Of a DNA stretch of 64,000 nt, positions 45,164-59,682 are shown piece after piece. The number at the start of each line of letters is the position of its first letter. Within the stretch, counting starts at the first letter, position 1. The notes beneath the pieces are model-generated. The model was not told where the DNA came from and searched no databases. It saw nothing but the letters and a program-made list of their open reading frames with translations. Origin of the DNA: Macrocystis pyrifera. Its lineage: Eukaryota; Sar; Phaeophyceae; Laminariales; Laminariaceae. Position numbers and translations under genes: made by a program. The stretch is taken from positions 4,092,001-4,156,000 of the forward strand of contig JASSKH010000016.1 of assembly GCA_031763025.1 (NCBI GenBank). The letters run 5' to 3'.

Positions 45164-48100
45164 CTGCGCCGTGAAGCCGTTTTTGCCCAGCTTCTCGTGG
45201 GTGAAGGTGTTTGGTGGTGCAGGGACCACGATCGCCGCAACCGCCACCTTCATCTACAGCATAACCCAGCAGGTGGTAGAGGGGGTGGGAAGGAGGGGAG
45301 GGGTGGGTGTACTCATGTCATCATGCATGGACGTAGTCGTATTGCCATAGACCCTCGCATCCCTACAATGCCGGGACGGAGCACGCCGGGTTTTCACCGA
45401 CCAGGCAGACGTTGCTCGCACCAAGCGCGAAGCGCCGTGAGGTGTTCGGCGAGTCGCATGAAGGGTGAGCTGCATCCTACTACGGGGGGGGGGGGGGGGG
45501 TACTCCTTATTATGCATGGCCGTAGTCGTATCACGATAGACCCTCGCATCCCTACAATGCCGGGACGGGGAAGGGGGAGAAGGGGGGGAAGGGGAGCAAC
45601 GTGATAACGTGTTCGGTGTCAAGACGACGATCGCCGCAATCGCCATCTTCACATACAGCAAAAACCCGGCAGGCGGGGCGAGGGGGGCGGGGGGAAGGCG
45701 TACTCATTTCTTGCTTGCCTTAGTCATTTGACCATGGACCACGCATCCCTTTCGAGACGGAGCGACGGGAAGCGGGGGGGGGGGGGGGGGCATGGGAGCA
45801 GCGTGAAGGAGGAGGCGCAATCCGCCGACTGCATGGGATGACAGCGGCAACCGGCGAATCAAACACGGGCGGAGCACTGAATGGCCTACCCAGCTAGCGT
45901 AACCGCAACACCTAGCCCAATAAATTATACCACTCTGGCCCTAAATATAAAGATCGTTTTTATTGAATATTAGTATAGAAAAATTCCCTATATTACGGGA
46001 CAGAGTGGTACATGAGTAGCCGGCGACTTACACCCAGCGGATTCAAAGCCGTACGAAAAACCGCATGTCAACCACCTGCGAAAACCTAGCCAACTAACCA
46101 CATAGTCGGCGACTTCATGACAGAGGCAAGCCGAACCGGGGAGTCACATGCGGGTGGGAAAAAAAAATGGACCGCCCACCTACCGCACGCGACCACTGCA
46201 ACTGCAACACCTAGCCAAATAATAATAAAAAAAAATAGTCGGCGATTTCTACTCAGCGGATTCCAAAGCCCTATAAACTACCGCTCACAGTACCCAGCCA
46301 AATACCAACTCACACGCTGGCAACTCAACAGTCAGCCAACTGATAGAGCCCCAGTAACCCTACCCTCTTCACTTCTGCAGTTTTTCATGCGAACTAATTG
46401 AAATACCTAGCCGACTACCTGGTGAGTCACCAGTCGGCGGCGACTTATACCCCGATTTGCTTTGATTTGATGTGGTTCACTACATTTCCCTTTACTTCAC
46501 TTCGTATATTTCCTTTCTGTACGTCGTCTCGTTTAGGTTTCGGTATGCGGTTCCATTCGGTTAGGCTGCAACTCGTGCAAGCATTGGACTTTTACAGGGT
46601 CGAGGTGTACGATGTTATACGAGGTGTTTCAGCCACGATAAACAAAGCATACGACCTTTTTCGCGTTATTTGATTTGACCATCTGTTTTTCTCGGAGGCG
46701 TTCTCCCGCTCCACTTTTTTGGGGCCCGTCCCGTGACCACGGGCTTGTCAATAGTTTTCGGACGTGAGCTAACGTGTGAGAAACAGAAACAACAAGAACA
46801 ACAAGTCGGCCACCTCACAGCCCTACCAAAACCCATCCCTCCCCACCACCTCTGCGGCTTGCACGCAACTAACTGCAAGACCTACCGAAACTGAAGCAAC
46901 TGCTGTAGTCGACGCCTTACAACAGCCGGGGCGAGCAGCACACCCTCCTTTCTGGCCTATGGCAGTCGGCGTCTTACAACAGCCGGGGGGCAAGTAGCAC
47001 CCCCTCTCTTCTCACCTCGGTGGTCTGCGCGGATACGTCTTGCACAATCTTCTCGAGGCAGGCCCTAGCGAACCCCCGCAGGCGGTACTCCTTCAGAACG
47101 CATAATCGGTCCACCATGGCGAACTGCTGCCCCTGCGCCGCCGGCCCGCTCTCGAAACGCCAACGCCCGTAGCCCATCGGGGCGTCTCCCACTGATTCAC
47201 ATGACGACAAATTCATGGAATAGAACGCGGGGGGGGGGGGGGGGGGGGAGGGGGGGGGGGGGGGGAAGGGCGGGAGAGGGAGAGAGGGAGGGGCAGGGCG
47301 ACACTGGGTGAAAGAACTTGAATCGTTAGCTACGGCCACTTTTCGAACGTTAATTTTCCACCAGCACCAAAAAGGTTTCCACAGTTCTATTGAAAAGTGG
47401 AGGACAAGGGAGAAGGAGTGGCGGGGGTGAGCGCGAGGTTGGTGCACAGAAAGCAGCAGAGACATTGTTCGGTTTTAGGTCGTTTTGGTGTTCGGGGCGT
47501 TTCCGTTTCTTGTCGTTTCTGGCGTCCGTTTTCGTTTTCGTTTTCGTTTCGTGTCGTTTTTTGTTTTCGTTTTTTGTTGTCTCCGTTTTCGTATTTTGTC
47601 GTTCTTGTATTCGTTTTCGTTTTTGTTGTTGTTTTCAGTCCCCGTTTCTTGCCGTTCTTGCTTACATTTCGTTTGTAGTCGTTTCGCTTTCGTTCCGTTC
47701 CCCGCCTTTTTTCCGTGCTTTGCGTGGTTTCCAACACTTAAAAAAAAAAAGCACAAACACAGAAAGGACGCGGGGCTCGAAGAGCACGCGCCCCCTCCCC
47801 GCGCGTCGCGAACCGCGGGCATGTATTATAGAGCTGCCGGGTTGACTCGCTCTGTGCGAGCACATGTCTACTTGATGGTGGCGTCGCTTCTCAAAACGCG
47901 CTAATGAGGCACGCTCTTGTCGCGTGGTCTCCAAACGTAACAAAAACAAAAACAAAAACAAAAAAAACGAAAACGAAAACGAAAAAGACACACGGGAGTC
48001 GAAGAGAGCGATAGCCCTCGCGCGTCGCCAACCGCGGGTACTAGAAAAAAACAAAGAAAAAGACACCTCAGCTTGTTTGAGATAAAAAAAAATTGGTCGA

Positions 48101-48183
48101 AACCCATATTGTTTAAGCTGCATGCAATACTTCCACAATTTGAAGAGACCATCGGTTCCCACAGTTCACAATCTAGATAGTTC

Positions 48184-48258
<75 letters not shown>

Positions 48259-48262
48259 GGAC

Positions 48263-48296
<34 letters not shown>

Positions 48297-51200
48297 GTAT
48301 ATCTAGATATATCCCTGATCTGTAGGATCTGTATGATCTAGCTCATGTTACCGTGTGGGATCCGTGCGCATCCGCATGATCTAGCACAGGTTGGATCTGC
48401 CCTATAAGCCAGATCCTGCACAACCTCTCACAGCGGCAGGCGAGGAACTGCAGTAGATGATCTATCTGATCTGTAGATAGATAGATCATGATCTATCTGT
48501 CCGTATGCGTGAATACTTGCAACTGACGAAGGCGTGCTACGGTTTGGGGGTGGGGGTATGCAGCGCTACCGACTGGACTCACTCTGTATGAGCACGTGTC
48601 TGCTCGCGGGGTCGACATCGGTGAACTCTTGAGGGGCTGTCACCCCCATCTCCTCACAGTACACTCGCCTGCACAAGCGCCAAGCGCGGGCGGTCGTGGA
48701 GCATAGATCACGGGCAGAGGAGGGCGACGGGTCGGTAATGAGGCATGATAGGCGAAAGGGGGTGGGCGATCGCACTATAAAGCAGGTATTAAATAGCAGA
48801 TCGGAGCAAGGCAGAGCAGAGCAACGGGTCGGTAGTGAGGTAGGCGCAAGGGGGTGGGCGATCGCAATGTAGAGAAGGGATCACAGCAGGAGCAGAGCAG
48901 AGCATCGTAATAGGCGCAATGGAGGTGGGTGATCGCAGCATAGACCAGGAGCAAGAGCAAAGCATCGGGCCGGTAAGCAGGAAGGCGAAAGGGGGTGGGC
49001 GATCGCAGTAGACAGCAGAAGCAGAGCAAGGCAGAGCAGAGCAGAGCAACGGGTCGGTAATGAGGTAGGCACACGGGGGTGGACGATCGCAGTCTGCAGC
49101 AAGAGCAGAGCGACGGAACCGTATTGAGAGAGGCGCAAGAGGGCCCCAGTGGGGGAAGGGTCGTCGTGCTAGACGCTATGGTTGCGGCGGAACGGAAACT
49201 TGCAAGTCACCGCAGAAAACCCGCGTTTGGTTGTCTGGATAAACGATTTAGGGAATTGCCATACGTGCACTAGATATATTTTAAACCGGCAAATATTGCC
49301 AAAAATGCACCGCAGCCAGGAGATCGAGACTGTTGTCAAAACTCGCTCATGTAAGTTATTATTGTGCAGGCGTGGGGTGAGGGGGGGGGGGGGGGGGTGG
49401 GCGGCAACTCTGGTAGCTACGCGCGCTCGCCCAGAACACAGCTAAGCTAGGCTCGAAGGGGGAGAGTCGGACTTGCTGCATGCAGAATGTCGCCGACACG
49501 CAGCACAACAGAACAAGGACCTCCATAAATAACCAATGGAGGCACACCTGTCGACAGGATAACAAACTCTGCACACAAGTAAACAGAAAACAATGGAAAA
49601 GAAACAAGAACATCAACAAGCGAATACCAGGTACCTGCTAAAGTAAATAAAACCAAAACGTAGATCCACGAAATAAACACAACAAATACCGAAGCGATCA
49701 GTGTAGTGTTCCACGTCCTACCAAAATAACAGTACAAAAAAAGCGGGGCGATCGGTATCCGCCGCCGGCGTGCCGAGCAAACCAACCGCGCAAAAGGAAA
49801 ACAAAGCCGCTCACGCCCAAAACACAAGTAGGGGAAAACCCTCCTTTTTTTTTCGGAACATGTTTGAACCGGTCATCATATATAAAGGAAACGCCTTCTG
49901 ACTGCCAACGAACGCCCCGCGACTCTTGCTCGCCCTAAATGCAGGACGGCCCGGCAAAAAAAAAAACTCTGGTAGGTAGGCCGGTCGTGGTCAAGCTCAG
50001 TCTTGCACGTCGGCCGAGATTAACCCTACCTCCCCCCCCCCCCCCAACAAACCCTAACCCGGACCCTAACCCCGATCCTAAGCGTCCCGTTTGGGGGGCT
50101 CGAGGTCGGTAGCGACGGTCGCGCAGCCCCGCAGCGTGTCTTAAGGGCATCCTTCAGACGAAAAACAAAAAACGGGAGGCCGAAAGCCAGCCCTCGTTAG
50201 AGACCAATGCGGCAAAAAAAAAACGACCAGCAGGGAAACAAAATGCCGGGCTGACCTGCATTTAGGGGCGAGTCCTCGACCCCCGACAAAATAAGTAGTA
50301 GCGAGGGAGGGGAAGGGGAAGTGGGGGTTCCACACCTTCACAAGAGGCTGTTGGGGGGGGGGGGGGGGGAGGGGGGGGGGGGGGGGGGGGGGGGGAGGGG
50401 TCTCGCACCTTCGGATAATCCGTGCCAGAGCCCAGTACCCCTTGAACCACTGTTCGTTCGTGCGCTGATCAAAGAAACGGAAATTGAGCCCTTTTTCACA
50501 AGGCATGTCTGTCAGCAGTTGGTAGATCTTGCCCTTGCCCTTGTGTCCGCATATCCCGCACTTCTCCCCCTACAAAATGGCGGGAACGAAAAGAAAGAAA
50601 AGAAGCAGGTATCATAAGGGGGAATATTAAGAAAAAAAAAAAAGAAAAAAGTGTTGGCCAAAAACATATATTACTTCGTATATGATTCGCCCCTCGCACG
50701 CCCCATTTTAATTTTAATTTCTATTAAAAATTCAAGACACATCGTATCACTACTATTTATTGCTGCTTGGTAGTAGTGATGATGATGGTATCCAGTGACA
50801 ACAGGGAAAGGGGGGGGGGGGGGGGGGGGGGGGTTCTCTCTCGTAACAAGCTACTTGGATATATGTATACGTATATTTGTCAAATTTTCGTACTTTTGCC
50901 AACTTTTCTCTTCGCACGAGCACTTTTAGGCGAAACAGTAAGTACACGGACACGGGAAGCCCTGCCGGACACATTGGTCTAGGTCTCGGCGCGATCCGTG
51001 CACTCTGAAGCGCGTGGCAGGCGCTTAATTTTTTTTTTTTTCCGGCGGGAGTGGATAAGACGATTTCCCTGGTTTCAGTAAAGAGGCCTCATTTTGTACG
51101 TACGTATCGGTACATTGTCATGCTCTCTGTTTTTTCTCCCCCCGGCTCTCATGAGCTGTGAGCACACAGCTCAGGCATATACCAGGTACACAACAGACAA

Positions 51201-54200
51201 CATGCACAGACCCCATCGTTCCAACGCTGCCGCCCACACGCCGTGCGTGTTCGGCACGCCCATATGCGCAGTGTTGCTGTGGTTGGTTGAGTTTGTTGGA
51301 GCCTGCCGTCCGCATTCCATGGTCTGTTTTTTTATGCGTATGTACCCAGGATGACGTACAATATCCCTGTACATTTTTTTGGGGTTGTTGCACGGAGCAC
51401 GGACCACCGCCTAGAGAACAATACCCACAGCAGTGCACAGAGCGTGCTTTCCTCCAGCTTCCTACAGCACCACAACCAACCCTGCTGCCCAGCAGCAGCA
51501 GTGGGCACACCTTGCGCGTGTGGATGATCGTACTGCGGCCCATTCGTACAGCAGCGTTCGTAAAAAATATACTTACAGCAGTACAGTAGTAGTTCTGACT
51601 GCAGTGTGTCCTACATTGCTGGCCGATAGATCCTAGAGCCAGCTGCAAAGGGATCAGTACAGTACGTTCCCCGCGTTGCATTTTACAGAAGTACTGCTGA
51701 ATATGCAGTCGTACATGTAGAAGCTACTCTGCTGCTGTAGGAGATCGTGCAAAGTGTTTTAGATTGCGTAAAAACCACGACAAGCCAGTTGTACGAGCAT
51801 TGTTCTAGCGTACACGTTTATACTGCGCTGGATAACATTTTCGTTTCCGAGGTTCGACTCGCACCGTCCACGTTTTTTTTTGTTACCTTTTTTTTTGTTT
51901 CACTTTTGACTATTTTTGTACCAGGACTACAATAGAGTACTACAGTAATAAAAATAATACATTCGTCCACACCTTGCTTTTCTGAACGTATAATAAGATA
52001 GTCTAAGAGTACATGTTACTTGTGTGTTTTAGCCCAAATTAAAGAGTTTGGGCGCGCTTGCGTGTGGCGTGCGTTCATACCTCAACATTTCACAGCTACT
52101 CCGAATACTTGGGAGTAAAGCAAACTATGTTCGAGAAGATACTGCTGCTATTACCGTAGGTACTTCGTACACTCGCAGTATTTCGGGGTTTTTGTACTCG
52201 AGATACTGCGAGTACTCGCAGTATTTCGAGGTTCTGTAGATACAACTGCGTATACTTTCTTCGGGCTCGCACTAATGCGGGGGTTCGCTACTGCTGCTGG
52301 CATGGATACCGCCTGTTGTGCTTCAACTATCTCGGGGTTCTGTACGGCGGGTACTACATGTATACCAGTAAGTACTAGTCTATAGCAGTATTTCGTCCGT
52401 TGGTAGTGTTCGTACTGCTGCTTCTTCTGCGAGACTCAGTACTCGCAGAAATGAAATACCCTCAATATGCCCAGTATACTTCGAGTATGAAGTATACCTC
52501 AACAGTTTGTGCACCGTGTCGACAATTCTCAGGCCCAGCGTTCGGCACAAAACACACCCAGATAGTCCCACACAAGTGGGAGTTGGAGCAAACTACTTTC
52601 GCTGGAGACAACTTGAGCACTCAGAGCAGTCTGCCAGTATTTCGATATATATATAATATTATGCATGACTGCTGTGAATGCTCTCAGTATCTCGAGGTTC
52701 TGTACTGTGCGCATATATTGCCTTTACCCCCAGTATTATTTATGTCGTGTTTCGATACTACTGCGGGTACATACTTTAAGCAGCCTGTATTCTCGAGGTT
52801 CGGTACTGCTCACACTCTCATTATTCTCAGTATTTGGGCCTTCTCAGTACTCGCAGTAGTTTTGCCGCCAGTACTCCAATACTCTCAGTACTCGGACTAC
52901 GATTTGTTCTCGAGCATTTACCTGTGAAACCTTGATATTATACCCTGAGCACCAAGAAACATTTATTTTGGGGGAACATATATATTGTAGTACCAGTATG
53001 TATGTATGTGCTGCACCTTATTACTCAGCCGGTCACAAATTATGGCGCAACCTCGACCTCGCGCAACTTTTATGTACTTACGAATTCATCGCCGCGAGTC
53101 AGCTGGATCAATATATCTCCACTTACCGATACCCTATTATATATTATTGTAGTAATGATCCCACACTAATTCCGCGAACAGCAGTATAATATCTGTCCTC
53201 AAAAATATGTTGTGTGTGTTCTTCACGTTAAAATGATGGGTGGGTGCAGATGCTACTTCTAAACAAATGTGCAGGGTTTCATACGAGTATTACAATTTCG
53301 CTCTTGCGCCACTCCCCTATTAATTCGGCACCTCCCGGAGGGGAACCTTACATATATATATATATATATTTCTTTTTTTCTTCCGAAAAATATACACACC
53401 CACTCCTTGCTTCAGATTCTGTCTTCCTCATGTACAGAATGTATATCCTGCACGAGACCATATAAAACCCGTAGTACACGCGACCGAAGTATCACTATTA
53501 CGGGGGACCCTAGTAAATAGGACCAAATATTGTTAGCAAAAATAGGTAAATGCACATTTTTTGGTGCGTACCGTAGGTCCTATTTACTATAGCCCCCCGT
53601 AATAGTACGACGCACCGCCTGCGATGATGAGCTTCTTCGACGAAATCCTCGATCTCACCGATCTCACAGCTGTTGTATATAAAATTTTATAATTTTATAA
53701 ATAAGTATACGTACGTACATGCCTGTCACATGATACGATCGGAATATGTACAGACTGTGCAGTCTAGGGCTAATAGGTGGTCTAACGGAGAAACATCATC
53801 AAAACCAAGCTGGACGGGAGTACGGCAGTTAAATGCTAAATGGGGGAGGGAGGGGGAGGTCCTCCTTTGTCGTTTGTCTTGCGTCGGTTGGCCATTGACC
53901 ACGCATCTCTTCCGAGACGGAGCACCGTTCCTACTCCTAATAGAGACACCTACACCTCCAAATTTTGGGCGGGGGAGGTGTCCTCGATATCATGCATGGC
54001 CGTAGTCGTATGACCATTGACCCTCGCATCCCTTCAATGTCGGGACGGAGCATGTCGGGTTTTCACCGACCAGGCAGACATTGCCTGCACCAAGCGCGAA
54101 GCAAGCGCCGTGAGGTACTCGGGAAGTCGTATGAAAGGTGAGCTGCAACGTAATGAGAACCGCTTGTGAAGCGGACTTGCACATGGATGACAGCTTCAAC

Positions 54201-57200
54201 GAGTATCAACATGTTCCGTACATTTAAGGGACAAAGTGATACCTCGTAAGAGATAAGCATACACACGAGAAAGTGACGGCAAAAAAAACGACGGCAAACG
54301 TGAGAAGGAGACGGACGGAGAGAAAGAAGCACGAGGCAAAAGCTACTATAGCCCGAAGTGGGACATATATACTCGGAAAAAATCAAAACGTAAAAAAGCC
54401 CAGGCACGGGGAAAAAAGAGCTAAAATAAAAGGAAAGGTAGAGGTACACGCACGCAACACATCACCTACACATGCACGCACAAGAAAGAGCGGTGTGTGT
54501 CGACACCGTGAAGGAAGGAGCCGCTGTGCCCGGAACAACACAACGTGTTTCAGCGTCTTCGCCTCAGACGCATGCGACGATAGACAGGGGTACGTACGTA
54601 AGTGCAAGTACGTATAGCAGTAGCAATTTTTGGTCGAAATATTTATCTGCGACGGCGGACCTCCTTATATATAATAACCCGTTGGAGACCCCCCCGAGAG
54701 AGCGAGCGGCCAAAAAATGGTTGGTGAACTTTGGTTTCATCAACCATCTACGACGAGCAGCGTCAGCGCCGAGCAGCAGCAAGGGCAGGGTCCTATTGCG
54801 TCCGTGCCGTGCGGCTAATTGCCTTGTAATTCAGACGCCAAGTCGTACCATCTCCCAACCACGCAGCGGCCACAAAGGCTGCCCTTATCATCACTTCTCA
54901 CCGTCAAATTTTTCCCCTCTCAGGTCTTAAGAGGTCTATAACCGAGGAACTATCTACCCAAAGAGGCAGGCACTGCCTTATCCCCTGAGAGATCAAGGGG
55001 TACACGAAACAACAACAACAACAACGAAAAAAAAACGACACCCCACTTACTTCTTCTTGAGTCCCAGACAGGGTGAGGGGCACACACTAAAATTGAGTTA
55101 AAAAACATGAAAAAAAAGGTTATGTTCAATTTCTGACGAAACTCCCAACGCAAGTTCATGTCCAAGTTCAAGCACGTACAACACAAGTGTGAGCACGAAA
55201 AATCCAGCTGGCATTGTAGGTCGTTGCAATAGCTGAGAGAACGGGCATCGTCACGAAAAAAGCTCAAAAGCGTTACACAGCCATTGCTCGAGTCGAGCAT
55301 CCAATCTCCTGTCAAGGGTCTACCATGGTATCAAAATGTTAAGGCGAAAGCATCATCGCGAAAACACTCGGAACACGAAACCTCTGATTGCCACCGCCAG
55401 CACCAGTTTCAAATAAACATCTCGTCAGGTCCTAGTAAAAATATCACGAAGAGGCATCACATCGCCAAACAATAAAAAAACCACCACCGCCAGCGTCAAA
55501 TGAGTCTCCGTCAGGTTCTACTGCTGTAGTGAATTACTAAAAAAAACGGGTTTCGACCCTAAGGCGAATCTATCCACCCACACACCTATCCATCAACCCG
55601 CCCACCAATCTCCTACCCACCAACCTACCCATCCATCCACCCGCCCAGTCACCCAATCAACCCACCCACCCCCCCCACCCATCCACCCGCCCGCCCACCG
55701 ACCAACCCACCTACTCCCACCCACCCACCCACCCACCTACCACCCAACGACCCAACGACCCATGCAAAAGTTATCCTGCACCAATTCCAAGTACATGTCC
55801 CAACAAACGGTGGGTGCACTTTTAACGGGGTGAAACATAGAGCACTGACTGGAGGGGGGGGGGCAGGGGCGCGCGAAGGCAACAGCAGCTACAACCATTG
55901 CCGGGGACCATCGTAAATAGGACCTACGGTACACACAAAAAAATGCATGTTTTCCTACTTTTGCTAACAATATTTGGTCCTATTTACTATAGTCCCCCGT
56001 AATATGTGTACTACAGTAGGTATATATAGCCGCCGACGCGCTCTCGTTGGCACCAGAACTACGGGAAAGGATGCGTACCCATAGGAGACACAAGGTTCGC
56101 CTTCGGGACTACGGTTCACTCGAAACCCGGGAGTGTCTCAGGGTGAAAACGGGAGAGAGAAACACAGAAGGCGTTCGTCCCTCGTACCAGCTACTCGTAC
56201 GTAGTCAACCGGTCAAGAAAGAAAAAACATGAAAAAAAAAAAAAAAGCTTGAAAGTTAGAGAAAAAAAAAGAAGTGGACACCCACCGGGGGCAAGTAACC
56301 GGGCAAGTAACGCCGACTGCAGCCCAAACGAGTTTAAAGCGAGTTCTACACCAAGAAAAGCCTTATGGTAACGCACATAGACGATGATGCCGATGGCGGC
56401 GGCGGCGGCAGTGGCGGCGGCATGGCGTTACCCTGAACCCGCGCGCGCGACCATGCCCTGTGTTGCATGAAACGTGTATGCCAGCCCCGTTTTTTCGGCA
56501 GCTTTGCGGCTTCGAGCGCGCGAACCGGACCGGTCCGTACAGTTGCATAAAATAATCAGCCAACCAACCAACCAACCAACCAACCAACCAACCGCCAACT
56601 AACCAATCGATCAACTCGAGTCATCAATCAATCGATCGAGCGACCAATGAATCAATAAAGATTTTTCAATCGATCAAACAATCAATCAACCGGCCAATCA
56701 ACCAACTAAGCAGTCAAATAATCAGCCATTCAACCAAGCAAAAAAAAGCACGATCACTCAACCAACCAACTAACAAATCAACTCAACAATTAGTTAATCA
56801 GTCGATCAATCACCCCACCAATCATTCAGGCAACCAACAAATAAAACAACCAACCAAAATCGAATCGCAGGCAGTCAGTCAAGCCAGTCAGATGTAGTCA
56901 GCCGGCCAGTCAAGTCAGTCAATAAAGCCAGTCAGCTATCAAGTTAAGTCAGTCAATAAAGCCAGTCAGCTAACAGCCATGGTCTCTCTTATAGTGCCGG
57001 TTGCGCGCTATATATAGTAGTGCCTGTGGAATCGCTTGGCAATACAGATGGGATTACTGTAGCCAGTGTGGTAGTGTGGTAGTGTGGTAGTGTGTTAGTG
57101 TTAGAGGGAGTAGTTATTAATAGTGCCGGTTGCCGCCATAATAGTGCCGGTATTGCTGCTGCCTGCCGCATACATACAGGGAACGGCACTGTATACCGTG

Positions 57201-59629
57201 TAATACTGTAACCAGTGTGGTAGTGTGCGGAGTAAGGCAATACAGATGACATTACAGTAGCCAGTGTGGTAGTGTGCGGAGTGTATATAATGCCGGTTGC
57301 CGCCATAATATCTAGTGCCGGTATTGCTGGCTGGCTCATACATACCGGCACCATAGGGGGACCGACTGTTTGCAAGTCAACCAGTCCGTCAGTCAGTCTC
57401 CTTGTTTCTTCGTTCCATGATTTTTTTTTTTTTCCAGTGAGTCGGTCGAGAGTCCAAGACGAACGTGATGCTTTCACCGCCGTTACTTTTGTTCGGCCCT
57501 TTGCCCCTCCCTTAAGTCTCAAAGTGGTTACTATCAATATGATACAGTACGAGGTAGGCGACATACGCACATAGGTATCATACACCCCGAGCAGTTGGCA
57601 CACAGTCTGCGCCTCAAAACTGAAACCTTTCAGGAACAAAAAACCTTTTTTTTTTTGCAAAAACCTTTTTTTTTTTCCCTTTTCACCAGTTATACCTTTG
57701 TTATGGGCGACAAAAACACTTAATTAAAAGACCTGGGTTATTTTTTGCAGAATGTACATATAGGCGAACAGGAAAGGGGTTGCCAATTTCAGTAATTGGT
57801 GGAAATTGATCGCACGATTTAATATTTATATACGCTGTACATACCGTGTAACACGCGAGATATCACATGTGTGATAGAACATCACCCGTGTGATAAAATA
57901 TAACACCCCCCCCGACGAATCTCCAAGCTGATTTTCTCGACAACGGGGAGACAGATCGCTATATAACGCTGAGCGACGACGCGTCTACGGAAACATCTCG
58001 GCGGGATATTTCCAGGATATTTCCAGGATGTTTCCATTGTGGTGTGCCCCCCTTGTTTTTGCAAGAAAATCGGCTCGAAAAATGATCCCAGGGGGAGGGG
58101 GGGATTATCTCGCGTGAAATACGGGTACATATACAGGTAGTTGGCCGTACGTCGTCAGCGCCTGACGTTCTGACGTTACATACCAGGTATAGTATACTAT
58201 TTGTACGAGTACGTGATATAATAAAAAAAAGGCCTCGAGTCAGACGATTACGGGGGAACCCAGCGATCAGAAGTGAATACGGGTACTCGTGCGGCGCGTA
58301 AACATACAGTATTAATAGTAGGGTGATACACGATGTTTTGTTCATCGTGGGTTCTGATTTTCTATGGTCCCCCGCAAACATCAACACGAATAAGGAACTA
58401 TTTTACTTGATGTTAATACTCGAACGGTATCTATATTCAGGGACATAGTGGTAGTCGGCTAACCCTTTTAGGACTGCAGTCCCGTTTTGCAGACCAACTA
58501 CTTGGAATTTGACTGGTTTGTCCTCAAAACGGGACTGCAGTACGATTAATGACAGTCCAAAAAGGGTTCAGCGGGGATATATCAGCTTAACAAGAAGCAG
58601 GCAAAACGGTCCAGGGTGGATTTCCCATTTGAGAATGGATGCGTTCTAAACGAGCTCCGGTAAAATGACTCCGGAATTTCGTGTTTTCCTGTCAATATCA
58701 GCCCGCCTTTTCTTGTCGGTCGTTATCCTGTTTGAAAAAAATAAAAAAATAAAGGATATACCTCAGCTGTTGAGATCGAAATATTCTTCAAAACTCCCAA
58801 TCTCTTTGGAAGCTTGGTGTGATACTTCGATCACAAAGCGTGCGACGGGGTTGCGTGCGTACCTGGTATAAATAGTTTTTTTTTTTCACGATGTGCCCTG
58901 CACTGCTTGCTGTCTATTGCGGCACCCGGAAAAAAACAAGCGAACTACAGTATCTTGACAGGCGTGCAGCTATCCCATTATCAACTAGAGTACCTGGTAC
59001 AGCAGCAGTAGTAACCCTACTGACTTGATCATGTCATAGCGACCAAAACAATGGTTGGTAACTTTTGGTGTTATCAACCATCTACGGGCCAGCAGTACGG
59101 TACGGCTAGGATCACGCTGCGCCCCTGCCGTACGACTCCTTTCAACCATTCTGACGCGGACATCATGTTGTAGAATATCATCCCCCAATCACAAAAGTGG
59201 CCACAATGGTTGCTGTAACCGTCAATTTCATCCGCTCAAGTCCTAAGAGCAGGGTTAATTAAAGGTAGGACGAGTACTAATACCGGTAGCATCATGCTGC
59301 GGGCAAGTCGGAGATCTCCTTCTTTCGCACATAATCTTGGGTACGCCGCCCCCTATCTCAGCACCCCGGGGTGGTACTTCGGGTGACCGATGCCTCGCCC
59401 ACAAAAATCGTCGTTTTGTTTCTATTAATATACCTTTTTCTCTTCAAGTCCACAAGGAAAAGTACGTTTATTAATAGAACCGCAGTCCCGTTTAGCGGAC
59501 AAATTACTTGAAATTGGAGACATGCCCTGGTATATATTTTTCTGTACAGTGCAGTCCTGCAAGGGTTAATGATACCAGGCACCAGCAGTACGATGAGTTT
59601 TGCCAGCTTGTTGCCTAGAACTCTCTCTC

Positions 59630-59682
<53 letters not shown>

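Noticed and set aside
48700-49140. CRISPR array
   Set aside because: The repeats are imperfect direct tandem units without unique spacers, in a eukaryotic context.
49447-49827. Hydrophobic minus ORF resembling a membrane protein
   Set aside because: No start context or splice support; hydrophobicity follows from AC-rich antisense sequence.
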